Shown here in pieces: positions 16,097 to 24,688 of a stretch of DNA of 37,194 bases (positions are counted from its first letter, which is position 1; each line of letters begins with the position of its first letter). The notes below the pieces were generated by a model. The model was not told the DNA's origin. It saw only the letters and a program-made list of their open reading frames with translations, and did no database searches. Made by a program: the position numbers and the translations under genes. Source of the DNA: a virus; IMG/VR virus record IMGVR_UViG_3300034280_000224, positions 1 to 37,194 of that record, one strand, 5' to 3'.

Positions 16097-17155
16097 ATGA
16101 ATACAGAACAAATCACAAAATTGGAAAATTCTATCAACAACATGAAAGAAAAGTTGTCTAGAATTTATTTCATAGTACAAGACACAAAAGGAAACGCTAA
16201 GGCATCTGTTAGATACATTTACCAAATGGCATTAACATTAAAAAGAAACGGATATAACTCAATTATCCTTCATGAAAAACCTGAATACTACGGTGTTGAG
16301 ACTTGGTTAGGAGACGAGTATATGTCTGAATTAGAACACAGAGCCATTGAGGGTACTAGTTTAGAAATTTCACCAGATGATTTAATTATCATTCCTGAAA
16401 TTTATGGTTTTATCATGGACCAAATTACTAAATTACCTTGTGGTAAAATTGTTCTTTGTCAAGCATTTGACCATATATTTGAGACTTTACAACCAGGTCA
16501 AACTTGGAGTCAATTAGGGTTCTACAAATGTATCACAACTTCTAACAAACAAAAAGAACTTATTGAGTCAGTTATGAGAAATGTATATGTTGATGTTATT
16601 TCACCATATGTTTCAGATACATTCCAAAAAAATGTCTTCCCACCTAAAACTATTGTGAACATTCACACAAGAGACCATAGAGATACGACTAATCTAATCA
16701 AAACATTTTATGCTAAATTCCCACAATATAGATGGATCACATTTAGAGATTTAAGAGGTTTGTCTGAAGAAGAATTTAGTGAAGCAATGAAAGATAGTTT
16801 TATCTCTGTTTGGATTGACCAAACAAGTTCTTTTGGGACTTTCCCATTAGAGTCTATGAAAATGGGTATTCCAGTATTAGGTTTAGTTCCTGACTATGTA
16901 CCGTCATGGATGAACGAAGACAATGGTCTGTGGGTAAATAATAAAACAATTATTGTTGATGTATTATCTGATTATATCCAAAATTGGTTAGAAGATAATT
17001 TAAATCCTGAATTGTTCTCTAATATGGATTTAACAATTGAATCAATCAATGATTTTGAGAAATTCCAAACAGAAACATTAGAATTGTTTGGTAAAATGTT
17101 TGAGAGTAGAATCACTTCTTTTGAAGATCAACTAGAAAAAATTGAAACAGTATAA
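16097..17155 (+). CDS. GT-B glycosyltransferase (GT4-like)
   Basis: 352 residues. A leading coiled helix (about 1-20) precedes a GT-B core: IYFIVQDTKGNAKASVRYIY as the first beta-strand and loop, PEIYGFIM and SPYVSD for the acceptor lobe, and a donor lobe with WIDQTSSFGTFPLESMKMG (about 238-256). There the Glu of LESMK occupies the conserved GT4 donor-contacting Glu, followed by PVLGLVPD. Its neighbour is the GT2-like gene at 17158, and the pair sits next to the late sigma factor and virion genes, so it may be the transferase closest to virion assembly. Acceptor unknown. Confidence 0.85.
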   Translation: MNTEQITKLENSINNMKEKLSRIYFIVQDTKGNAKASVRYIYQMALTLKRNGYNSIILHEKPEYYGVETWLGDEYMSELEHRAIEGTSLEISPDDLIIIPEIYGFIMDQITKLPCGKIVLCQAFDHIFETLQPGQTWSQLGFYKCITTSNKQKELIESVMRNVYVDVISPYVSDTFQKNVFPPKTIVNIHTRDHRDTTNLIKTFYAKFPQYRWITFRDLRGLSEEEFSEAMKDSFISVWIDQTSSFGTFPLESMKMGIPVLGLVPDYVPSWMNEDNGLWVNNKTIIVDVLSDYIQNWLEDNLNPELFSNMDLTIESINDFEKFQTETLELFGKMFESRITSFEDQLEKIETV

Positions 17156-17157
17156 TT

Positions 17158-17964
17158 ATGAGTATCGAAAATAAAATATCAGTTATTTTACCTATTAAAT
17201 CAGGTAAAGCAATAGACTTCAAAGAGTTCTTTGATAAGTGTATCCAATCAATCAGAAATCAAGGTGATTATTTAAATGAACTAATTATTGTTCATGGTTC
17301 TGAAGATTATTTAACTAACTTCTTAAACGATTATGAATTTAGTGGATTGACAGTTGTTAATGAGGTTTGGGATAAAGAACCTAATTTTGCAAAACAAGTG
17401 AATAGAGGTGTCGAGTTAGCAAAATCAGAATGGTGCTCAATCGCTGAGTTTGATGACGAGTATTCAAATATTTGGTTTAAAAACGCAACTAAATATATGG
17501 ATATTTATAAAGATGTAGATGCTTTTTTACCAATCGTTGTTGACGTTGATGATAAGTTAGTTTTCGCAGGGTTTACTAATGAAGCGACTTTCGCGGCAAA
17601 CGTATCGACAGATATGGGAATTTTGACAAATGAAACATTACAAACATATCAAAATTTCCAAACATCTGGTATGGTTTTCAAAAAAGAAAAATACCAAGAA
17701 GTTGGTGGTATTAAGTCTAACATTAAACTTACTTTCGGATATGAATTATTTTTAAGACTTACCCACAATTCAGTAAAAATTATGACAATACCTCGTATTG
17801 GTTATAAACACATGAATTTAAGAGAAGGATCTATATTTTGGAATTACAAAAATGGTGATGACAGATTAGATCAAGACGAAGCAAGGTTTTGGATTGAGTC
17901 AGCCAAAAAAGAATATTTTTTCAAAAACGAAAGAGATATAAATTATGAACCACAAAATATTTGA
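17158..17964 (+). CDS. GT2-like glycosyltransferase
   Basis: 268 residues. The start ISVILPIKSGKAI, the acidic site AEFDDEYS (96-103), a TSGMVFKKEKYQEVGGI strip typical of the GT2 acceptor loop, and FGYELFLRLTH before the C terminus fit a GT-A family 2 fold. The ED pair of classic GT2 is not obvious; the Glu in GYELFL is the likely equivalent. It lies two bases after the GT-B gene and its TGA overlaps the ATG of the sigma-factor gene. Confidence 0.83.
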   Translation: MSIENKISVILPIKSGKAIDFKEFFDKCIQSIRNQGDYLNELIIVHGSEDYLTNFLNDYEFSGLTVVNEVWDKEPNFAKQVNRGVELAKSEWCSIAEFDDEYSNIWFKNATKYMDIYKDVDAFLPIVVDVDDKLVFAGFTNEATFAANVSTDMGILTNETLQTYQNFQTSGMVFKKEKYQEVGGIKSNIKLTFGYELFLRLTHNSVKIMTIPRIGYKHMNLREGSIFWNYKNGDDRLDQDEARFWIESAKKEYFFKNERDINYEPQNI

Positions 17965-18707
17965 TGGTAAACAATGAAACTGAAGTTTTAACAGAAAAGA
18001 AGAAGAAAGGAAGAAAACCAAAAGTTAATAATTATTTTGATGAACGAGAAGAGACGGCGGTTAAAATGTTTTTAATCGCCGAAACTTATGAAGAAAGAAA
18101 CAAAATATATAACGAATTTTTGAAAGAACCTTTAGATAAAATGATATCTTCAATTATTAGAAGATATAAATTGTACAGGAAGGATATGAACTACGAAGAA
18201 ATACACGTAGATACACATTCTTTTCTTATGACAAAGATTGAGAAATTTAAACCTTCTAAAGAGAAGAAAGCATACTCATACTTTGGGACGATCTGTAAAA
18301 ATTATTTGATGGGTCAAATAATGAAAGATCAAAAAGAAATGAATAGAAAAATATCTTATGAAGATATTTCATCTGATCTTTCCAATAGAGCTGAAATGTC
18401 ATATTTTATTGATAATGACGAATTAAGTTCTGAAACAATTATAAAAAAGTTTCTTGAGAGACTGAAAGATAATTTAGATAATAATGAGACTAATGATCAA
18501 GAACATAAATTAGGTTCTGCGATTTATGACTTATTTGAAAACTATAATCAAATTTTTCACGAATCAAGTAACAACAAGTTTAATAAGAATCTTATCCTTT
18601 TTGAATTGAGAGAAATGACTAATTTATCTACCAAAGAAATAAGAAATTCTATTAAAAAATATAAAAAGTTATATTTTGATTTAGTTCAAGAATTACTGAA
18701 AGATTGA
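17964..18707 (+). CDS. gp55: Late-transcription sigma factor, gp55-like
   Basis: 247 residues from the ATG at 17964, which shares a base with the preceding TGA; an upstream TTG at 17961 is less likely. It begins with a basic tail KKKKGRKPK resembling an AT-hook-like patch. The region about 57-120 matches sigma region 2: EPLDKMISSIIRRYK for core binding and AYSYFGTICKNYLMGQIMK for -10 melting. No clear region 4 follows, as in T4 gp55, which needs the clamp and a co-activator. The hydrophobic end LYFDLVQELLKD might be a clamp-binding tail. It should direct RNA polymerase to the AT-rich late-type motifs found upstream of the virion genes here. Confidence 0.85.
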   Translation: MVNNETEVLTEKKKKGRKPKVNNYFDEREETAVKMFLIAETYEERNKIYNEFLKEPLDKMISSIIRRYKLYRKDMNYEEIHVDTHSFLMTKIEKFKPSKEKKAYSYFGTICKNYLMGQIMKDQKEMNRKISYEDISSDLSNRAEMSYFIDNDELSSETIIKKFLERLKDNLDNNETNDQEHKLGSAIYDLFENYNQIFHESSNNKFNKNLILFELREMTNLSTKEIRNSIKKYKKLYFDLVQELLKD

Positions 18708-18714
18708 TATTTAC
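18706..18714 (+). promoter_or_regulatory. Late-type promoter motif (variant)
   Basis: GATATTTAC, one base from the GATATTTAT motif seen before many virion genes here, overlaps the stop of the gp55-like gene and ends four bases before the ATG at 18719. The short spacing implies a nearly leaderless transcript or a chance match. Confidence 0.35.
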
Positions 18715-18718
18715 TAGT

Positions 18719-19090
18719 ATGCCAAGACCACCAAAAAAAGAGATAAATTTATCGAAAGAGTCAATGTTATCTTTGATGCAAGAAATCTACAATGAATTAG
18801 TAGAACAAAGAAACACCGCAATTAGAATCCAAAACAAAATGTTGACAATGATGAAGGAACCTGAGGATATGACTCTTATTGGTCCTGTAATTGAAAAACA
18901 ACAAAAAATAATTAATGACTGTGTCGAAAAAAAATTAACACTTTCAAAATTACAATCGACAATGTGGCAAAAATCGACGGATAAAGAACAGGACTTCACT
19001 CTTTCTGATTTAGATATGGATGATGTGGCAATTCAAAGTCTACTTCAAAAAGACATCAACAATGATGGGACCTATAAAATGAAAAAATAA
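18719..19090 (+). CDS. Small helical protein, possible coiled coil
   Basis: 123 residues starting at the ATG at 18719 (an in-frame TTG at 18704 overlaps the preceding gene and is less likely). After a short basic start MPRPPKKE, nearly all residues are predicted helix, with heptad-like stretches at about 15-45 and 58-80 and Met-rich faces. The C-terminal 30 residues are acidic. No family is recognised. Small terminase subunits and tail chaperones are helical proteins of similar size, but nothing specific supports either. It precedes a large structural gene by seven bases. Confidence 0.7.
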   Translation: MPRPPKKEINLSKESMLSLMQEIYNELVEQRNTAIRIQNKMLTMMKEPEDMTLIGPVIEKQQKIINDCVEKKLTLSKLQSTMWQKSTDKEQDFTLSDLDMDDVAIQSLLQKDINNDGTYKMKK

Positions 19091-19097
19091 TTTTTAT

Positions 19098-21017
19098 ATG
19101 GCTGTCGATATTAATGAAGATTTAAAAAAAGCAAGTAACAAAACAGGTGTTTATAAAACTTATAAAGAATATAAAAAAAGTTACGAAAGCTTAAAAAAGA
19201 AAGCGGGTAGTTCTCAAGAAACCGCAAATAAATTTTTATCTCAACCACTTACAGATTATAAGAAGTGGAGAAAGAAACACACCGCAAATGCTAAAACATT
19301 TTTAGATGAATTAATCCAACAACTCAAACAAACTAAAGGTTCTGGTGTTGAGACTGATAAATTAATCAAAAGAATCTTTTTAAATTCTTTAAAAAAGATT
19401 AAACCCCAACTTAAAACAATCTTAATTGAGGAGGCGATAAAAGCTTTGGGTTGTAGTAATACAATGACTACAATACCATCAACATACTATGTTCCAGTAA
19501 GGTGTGTCGATTTGTTTGGGTCTTTTGAATTGGGTCCTGACGATAAAATTGGTAAATTTTTCTACGAACAAAAACCTATTCAGTATAATGATTTTCCATT
19601 TTCAATGAATAGAGAACTTTACCAAAGAACTCAAAATTTAAATCAACCTTATCAGGCAGTTGCTGGATCCCCATATAGAGGTAAATCAAACCAAAATTTA
19701 TTTAATGTTACATATATAGAAACCTACACGGATCCAATAACATTACTACCCGTAAATGAACCAACCTTCAAAGTTGACATAAGTACGAGAGTAGGTCTTC
19801 CGGCTGTTGATATTTTTTTAGCGGATTATTATGAATCAATAGATATTTTGGATTATAAACAGTTCTTCGCAAATCTAACTGATTACGTTACAGGTGTTAT
19901 TTCATTTGGTAGAGGTGATGGATTTTTAAAAATACAAACCATTCAAAAAGTTTTATTAATCATGCAAAGAATACTTGGTCTTTGTTCTGACTCCAATAAA
20001 GAAATTAATGTGGGGGCATCATCTAAAGTATCTGAAGTTGATAATGTTGATGAGTCATTTTATGAATTTAACGATATTGATTTAAGAATTATAGAACAAA
20101 GTATTTCAGACATAAAATTGGGTGTTGTAGAATTTGAGGAATGTGATAACATCAAAGTTCCTTTAAATTTAGAAGCGACGCTAACGGCATTAGATAATTT
20201 ACAATTTAATGAAGATACTTCAGATTTAAATGAGATTGAAGCCGCATCAGGAATAATCTACCCAACATTAGATGACGGATTTAAACTATCATTAGATGCA
20301 GGTTTTTTTGAACAATTTTTAAAAGCTTTAGTCAATACTGTTTTGTCACCAAAGAATGTTTTACCAATCATGACATTGGCCGCGATGTATGACCAACCGT
20401 TTTACAAACAAGTTTCAAATATTGAGGATTTTCAAAAAAAGTTTAGAACATTTTTTAATGAATTTATGACTAAAGTTACCGCAATTTTTACTAAGGAAGT
20501 TTTTAATGAATTAAAGAAAGAAGTCAAAGCATTAGTAAAATTATTACTTCAAGATATCAACGATGAAAAGATAAAAAAACGTTACAGAATGGTTTTAGCG
20601 ATTGTTGCAATTATACCAGGATTGGCAGTAATCACTAAAGATTTTAGAGATTGTAAAAGTGTTTTAGATGAACTTCTACAATTACTTAATATTGGGGTTA
20701 AAAAAAGATTAAGCGCTTTGGCCGAAAAAGGAGGAGATTTACCATTACCCCTTTTATTATCTGCCAAACTACTAGACGGATATTCACCGACAAGATCATT
20801 TTTAAATACTGTTCAAAATTTACAAGAAATTGGTGTACCAACCGGACCAATGCCAGATGGTAGTCCAAATAAATTTTTAGCATCAATTAAAGCGATGATT
20901 GATGGTAACGCACAAGAAATTGAGGAGAATGGTAAAGTCGCTATCGGTATTGGTCCATTAACTATAACACCGGCTGGTGTAACAATCCCAAAAGACGCAT
21001 ATGGAAAGTTCATTTAA
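19098..21017 (+). CDS. Large hypothetical protein, probably virion or baseplate structural
   Basis: 639 residues. The N-terminal 110 are Lys-rich helices. A middle part (about 115-250) is aromatic and beta-rich, with PFSMNRELYQRTQ, and residues about 300-360 are acidic. From about 400 a helical region includes a hydrophobic stretch, MVLAIVAIIPGLAVI (about 495-510), that could be a membrane or core-packing helix. The end GPLTITPAGVTIPKDAYGKF is Pro/Gly-rich. I do not recognise the family. Its place between the late sigma factor and the gp5-like protein suggests a tail or baseplate component. The 3' end overlaps the next small gene by 17 bases. Confidence 0.78.
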   Translation: MAVDINEDLKKASNKTGVYKTYKEYKKSYESLKKKAGSSQETANKFLSQPLTDYKKWRKKHTANAKTFLDELIQQLKQTKGSGVETDKLIKRIFLNSLKKIKPQLKTILIEEAIKALGCSNTMTTIPSTYYVPVRCVDLFGSFELGPDDKIGKFFYEQKPIQYNDFPFSMNRELYQRTQNLNQPYQAVAGSPYRGKSNQNLFNVTYIETYTDPITLLPVNEPTFKVDISTRVGLPAVDIFLADYYESIDILDYKQFFANLTDYVTGVISFGRGDGFLKIQTIQKVLLIMQRILGLCSDSNKEINVGASSKVSEVDNVDESFYEFNDIDLRIIEQSISDIKLGVVEFEECDNIKVPLNLEATLTALDNLQFNEDTSDLNEIEAASGIIYPTLDDGFKLSLDAGFFEQFLKALVNTVLSPKNVLPIMTLAAMYDQPFYKQVSNIEDFQKKFRTFFNEFMTKVTAIFTKEVFNELKKEVKALVKLLLQDINDEKIKKRYRMVLAIVAIIPGLAVITKDFRDCKSVLDELLQLLNIGVKKRLSALAEKGGDLPLPLLLSAKLLDGYSPTRSFLNTVQNLQEIGVPTGPMPDGSPNKFLASIKAMIDGNAQEIEENGKVAIGIGPLTITPAGVTIPKDAYGKFI

Positions 21018-21234
21018 CATTGACGAAAAAAGAATCAAAGCTAACGAGGTTTTATTGATAATAAAAGAACATAAAGAAAGATCAAACAGAGATCTCCAAA
21101 TTGCAATGGAGTTTATTAATGAAGACCACAAAGTAACTAAAGAATCTATAATAAAACTCACACACCATTTAGATGCATTAGAAAATACCTATAATGTTTT
21201 ACATAAAGAATATACTGAAAGAACTAAAATTTAA
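21001..21234 (+). CDS. Small coiled-coil protein
   Basis: 77 residues, predicted to be one long amphipathic helix with heptad spacing over about 10-75, rich in Glu, Lys and His. It overlaps the stop of the large gene before it by 17 bases and shares one base with the ATG of the gp5-like gene. The position suggests a small chaperone or assembly partner of one of these two proteins; this is inference only. Confidence 0.68.
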   Translation: MESSFNIDEKRIKANEVLLIIKEHKERSNRDLQIAMEFINEDHKVTKESIIKLTHHLDALENTYNVLHKEYTERTKI

Positions 21235-22784
21235 TGAGTGAACAAAAGATAATATTTCAAGGTTATGTAATTAACAATCAAGATCCTTTAATGTTAGGAA
21301 GAATTAGAGCTTTACCAATAGATCAAGTTGAGGCAGATGTATTACCTACTAATTGGAACCCTGAAAAGGATATTTGGACTGAAAGAGATCCTTTGATTTA
21401 TTTACCTTTGTTACCTTATTATGTGAGTCAAGTACCTAAAGTTGAGGAGTATATTCACATTTTTTACTATAATAAAGATTATGTTGTAGATAACACTAAA
21501 TTCTACATTCAGGGTCCTATAACAAGACCTCAGAACAATTTTTACGAAAATTGGCATAACTCTGAGTCAATGTTGGCTAGTGGTGTATTTTTGAAGCAAG
21601 CTAACAATATTAAAGATCCTATAAGTTTTGAAATCAAAGGTCAGGCAAAAGGTATTTATCCTGAACCTGGTGATAATGCGTTATTAGGTAGAGGAACCGC
21701 AGACGTTATTGTAAAACAGGATGAGGTTTTAGTGAGAGCAGGTAAGAACATACCAACCCAAACCGCAGGATTTAATCTACCAACACCAAGATTAAATCGA
21801 GGGTTTTTACAAATATCAAATTTTGATTTAGAAAGAGTTGAAAAAGATCCTATTAAAAAAACAATTCTAAAAAATAAACCTCAATTAGTTAAAAAATTAA
21901 TTGAGTGGGAAGTTACGAATCAAGTAACTATTACTGGAAATACTTCAGGTGGTGGTGTTACAGGATCTACGTTTTATAACGGTAATATAAGTCTATATTC
22001 ATTATTACCTAAAGACAAAACTAAAACTAGTGAAATCTATATGGATACCCCGTTAGATCAATATAAAAGTGGACCTGAATATACTTTAGTATTTACAGGA
22101 AAAACTTTAGATGAGGGAGTAAAAATTATAAATCAATTTATAAATGGGTTGAATGAAGGAAAAATTAATATTCAAGGGTATGAACAATTTCCTTTTGATA
22201 ATGATTTGAGGATCTCAAGTCAATTCCCATTCTATTTTAGACCAACAAAAAATAATATTGACAAATTAAGTTCAACAGGATCTACAGATTTCAATATGGT
22301 TAACAACTTCTTTACTAAAGTAAAATTATTACCATCAGATAGACAATTTGGTAGTGTTTTAGTTTGGGCTAAAAATGTTGTTGGTCAACAATTGACACCT
22401 GAAACAGAAACATTAAGGCAAAATACGTATAACCCTAATCCTGTTTCTTACGGAACAGTTGCCGCAGACTTTTTATATTTATTATCACATAAATCTGACA
22501 TACCTTCGAAAAGAAAAATTATGTTGGAGCCTAAAGAAACTTTATATGGTATCCCACAACCATATTTTACTGAGAACATTTTGCAAAACACTGATCCTAT
22601 GGTTAGAGGAAATGAGCTAATGAAACTTTTAAAATTAATAGTGGACTTTTTAGGGGCACACGTACACAACATAAATGAAGCTCCAATTCCAATCGGAGTT
22701 GATGGGACTAAATTAGAAGAAATCTACAAAATTCTACAAGACGCTGACAATTCGATATTAAATCAAAATATTCGAATTAATTGA
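21234..22784 (+). CDS. Baseplate hub/spike-like protein with gp5-type OB domain, no lysozyme
   Basis: 516 residues. The N terminus has INNQDPLMLGRIRALPID (12-29), which matches the NDPLxxGRVxVR pattern of the OB-fold domain that opens T4 gp5 and related baseplate puncturing proteins. Long beta-rich segments follow, with GNTSGGGVTGSTFYNGNI as a flexible insert near 238-255. The end KLLKLIVDFLGAHVHNINEA carries an HxH pair common in phage spike proteins. No lysozyme motif is visible, unlike T4 gp5. It likely sits at the baseplate centre and guides membrane puncture. Family assignment is by pattern, not by alignment. Confidence 0.65.
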   Translation: MSEQKIIFQGYVINNQDPLMLGRIRALPIDQVEADVLPTNWNPEKDIWTERDPLIYLPLLPYYVSQVPKVEEYIHIFYYNKDYVVDNTKFYIQGPITRPQNNFYENWHNSESMLASGVFLKQANNIKDPISFEIKGQAKGIYPEPGDNALLGRGTADVIVKQDEVLVRAGKNIPTQTAGFNLPTPRLNRGFLQISNFDLERVEKDPIKKTILKNKPQLVKKLIEWEVTNQVTITGNTSGGGVTGSTFYNGNISLYSLLPKDKTKTSEIYMDTPLDQYKSGPEYTLVFTGKTLDEGVKIINQFINGLNEGKINIQGYEQFPFDNDLRISSQFPFYFRPTKNNIDKLSSTGSTDFNMVNNFFTKVKLLPSDRQFGSVLVWAKNVVGQQLTPETETLRQNTYNPNPVSYGTVAADFLYLLSHKSDIPSKRKIMLEPKETLYGIPQPYFTENILQNTDPMVRGNELMKLLKLIVDFLGAHVHNINEAPIPIGVDGTKLEEIYKILQDADNSILNQNIRIN

Positions 22785-22796
22785 TATTTATAAATA
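22783..22796 (+). promoter_or_regulatory. Late-type promoter with perfect 12-base palindrome
   Basis: GATATTTATAAATA contains both the GATATTTAT motif and a perfect TATTTATAAATA palindrome (22785-22796), which includes the T4 late -10 sequence TATAAATA. The ATG at 22805 lies eight bases downstream. The gp55-like sigma factor of this window is the likely reader. Confidence 0.75.
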
Positions 22797-22804
22797 AAAG
22801 ATAA

Positions 22805-24271
22805 ATGTCAATTAATAATTCTTATTTCAGTAGAAACAACACCATAGTTTTTAACAGTTATGTAAACACAGGGAGAAATCCTGTTATGCAACTATATTAC
22901 GGAGATGGTGGTTTAGTAAATCCAATAGGATATTCTCGTTTTATTTTTGACTTAGATTTAACACTTCTAAGAGAAAAATTGGCAACAGGGATTATTTCAA
23001 CAGGGTGTACTGATAATACTAGACATATACTCAAAATGACTAACACATCTTCATTTAGTGAAGATTTATTAAACACATCTATGCCTGATGGTAGTCTTAG
23101 AGCAACATCATTTGATTTAATTTTATTTAGAATACCCCCAAGAGATTTAGACCCTAACCAACCACAATATTGGGATGAAGGCGTTGGTTATGATTTTTAT
23201 GATATTCCTGATGGATTGGGTCCTAATAGAGCGTATTCAAATAGGCCATCAAACTGGTATCAAACCACAACTATAGATACTTGGGAACAAGCAGGAATCT
23301 ACAATAACATGAATTTAGGTCCAGTACCTTTTTCAGGATTAACAATAGTAGATATACAACATTTTGAATTTGGTAATGAAGATATTGAATTTGATATGAC
23401 TGACGAAATTAATGATTTGTTGATCGGTGGAATTGTTAACCCTTCAGGTTGGGGTATTGCTTATTTACCTGAAGTTGAGAATTTGATGGGTACCACAGGT
23501 GCTTATTCTGTAGGTTTCTTTACAAGACATACACAAACATTTTATGAACCATACCTTCAAACAACATATAATGATCTAATCGAAGATGATAGAAATAATT
23601 TTACATTAGGAACTGTAAACAAATTATATCTATATGTTTATGAAGATGGTGATTTTAAAAATTTAGATACTCCACCATTAGTGACAATTTCAGATTCTTC
23701 GGGAACACCTGTTACAGGGTTAATTAATTTACCATCTTGCCAAAGAACTAAAGGGGTTTATGAAATAACAATACCACCCCTCATAGGATACAAGACCCCA
23801 TGTTTATTTACAGATACTTGGTCAAATATAAAATTAAATGGTTTTTCATTACCAAATGAGATAAATGAATTTACTATCTACCCAACTAAAAGATCTGTAC
23901 AAATTGGTACAAATACAAACGATCCCGCACAATATGGGTTTACTTATTATGGATTGAAACAAAACGAAAAGATTTTAAACTCTGAAATTAGAAAAGTTGG
24001 TGTCATTATTAAACAGGCATATACAACAAATAAACAGCTTCCAAATGTCGATGGACAATACAGAGTTTATGTTAGAGAAGGTCAAACTGAAGTTATAGTT
24101 CAGGATTGGACTAACTTAAATAGGACACCTAATGAATACTATTTTATTTTTGATATGAGAGATAAAATACCTAATGAATATTTTGTCGATCTGAAAGTTA
24201 CAACATCTGGACAGGTTAATGTTTACAAACAACAAATAAATTTCCAAATCGTAAATGAGAAAGTAGAATAA
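22805..24271 (+). CDS. Hypothetical virion structural protein, beta-rich
   Basis: 488 residues with its own late-type promoter. The N-terminal half has short beta-strand patterns: YSRFIFDLDLTLL at about 44-56, EFGNEDIEFDMTDEIND, NPSGWGIAYLPEVE and FFTRHTQTFYEPYLQTTY. These resemble jelly-roll or DNRLRE/carbohydrate-binding-like modules. The C-terminal half includes DGQYRVYVREGQTEVIVQDW, a further beta module. No catalytic motif is evident. It may be a fibre, sleeve or decoration protein. Moderate certainty that it is virion-associated; the fold call is low confidence. Confidence 0.75.
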   Translation: MSINNSYFSRNNTIVFNSYVNTGRNPVMQLYYGDGGLVNPIGYSRFIFDLDLTLLREKLATGIISTGCTDNTRHILKMTNTSSFSEDLLNTSMPDGSLRATSFDLILFRIPPRDLDPNQPQYWDEGVGYDFYDIPDGLGPNRAYSNRPSNWYQTTTIDTWEQAGIYNNMNLGPVPFSGLTIVDIQHFEFGNEDIEFDMTDEINDLLIGGIVNPSGWGIAYLPEVENLMGTTGAYSVGFFTRHTQTFYEPYLQTTYNDLIEDDRNNFTLGTVNKLYLYVYEDGDFKNLDTPPLVTISDSSGTPVTGLINLPSCQRTKGVYEITIPPLIGYKTPCLFTDTWSNIKLNGFSLPNEINEFTIYPTKRSVQIGTNTNDPAQYGFTYYGLKQNEKILNSEIRKVGVIIKQAYTTNKQLPNVDGQYRVYVREGQTEVIVQDWTNLNRTPNEYYFIFDMRDKIPNEYFVDLKVTTSGQVNVYKQQINFQIVNEKVE

Positions 24272-24275
24272 AGAA

Positions 24276-24288
24276 GTATTTATAAATA
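24276..24288 (+). promoter_or_regulatory. Late-type promoter, palindromic copy
   Basis: GTATTTATAAATA, with the exact TATTTATAAATA palindrome at 24277-24288, starts five bases after the preceding stop and ends eight bases before the ATG at 24297. Spacing to the start is the same as at 22783, supporting the same reader. Confidence 0.75.
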
Positions 24289-24296
24289 AAAAAGAC

Positions 24297-24686
24297 ATGT
24301 CAACATTTCAAATACTTTTATGTACTGATGAACAATACGTTCTTGGTGAATCGGGAGAAGAAACTCTAAATGCCGGTGAAACTTGGGCTTTCAGTGGTGC
24401 TAATGGACAAATTATATGTGGTACAGTTGTTGCGGCAGCTGCTGGGGTTCCAAACTATTCTGCAGTAACCCTTTATGATGGATGTGGAGAATGTTTAAAC
24501 GCAACACTTGAGTTTTTTACTGCAGGAACACCATATGAAGCTTGTGTCATATGTTGCCCTTGTGGTACAGGTTCGACTGTTAATTCAGTATCAACCCCTC
24601 ATCCTACATGGACAGGTTTAAATGGACAAGTAGTTGTTCAAGCAAATGCTGTTGAGTTAGGAGGAATGAACGGATTATACGCTTAA
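24297..24686 (+). CDS. Cys-rich small protein, probable virion component
   Basis: 129 residues with eight Cys: Cys9, 41, 63, 66, 83, 86, 87 and 89. DGCGECLNA (61-69) and CVICCPCG (83-90) form two CxxC-type clusters that could bind zinc or make disulfides. The rest is rich in Ala, Gly and Thr, as expected for a beta-rich surface module. A strong late-type promoter directly upstream suggests high expression late in infection. The Cys clusters resemble the CPVCADC insert of the major capsid protein here. Decoration or fibre-tip function is a guess. Confidence 0.78.
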   Translation: MSTFQILLCTDEQYVLGESGEETLNAGETWAFSGANGQIICGTVVAAAAGVPNYSAVTLYDGCGECLNATLEFFTAGTPYEACVICCPCGTGSTVNSVSTPHPTWTGLNGQVVVQANAVELGGMNGLYA

Positions 24687-24688
24687 TT

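Noticed and set aside
17961-17963. TTG start for the gp55-like gene
   Set aside because: The ATG at 17964 gives the usual one-base stop/start overlap and loses only one residue.
18704-18718. TTG start for the small gene at 18719
   Set aside because: It would lie inside the preceding gene and add five atypical residues; ATG at 18719 is preferred.
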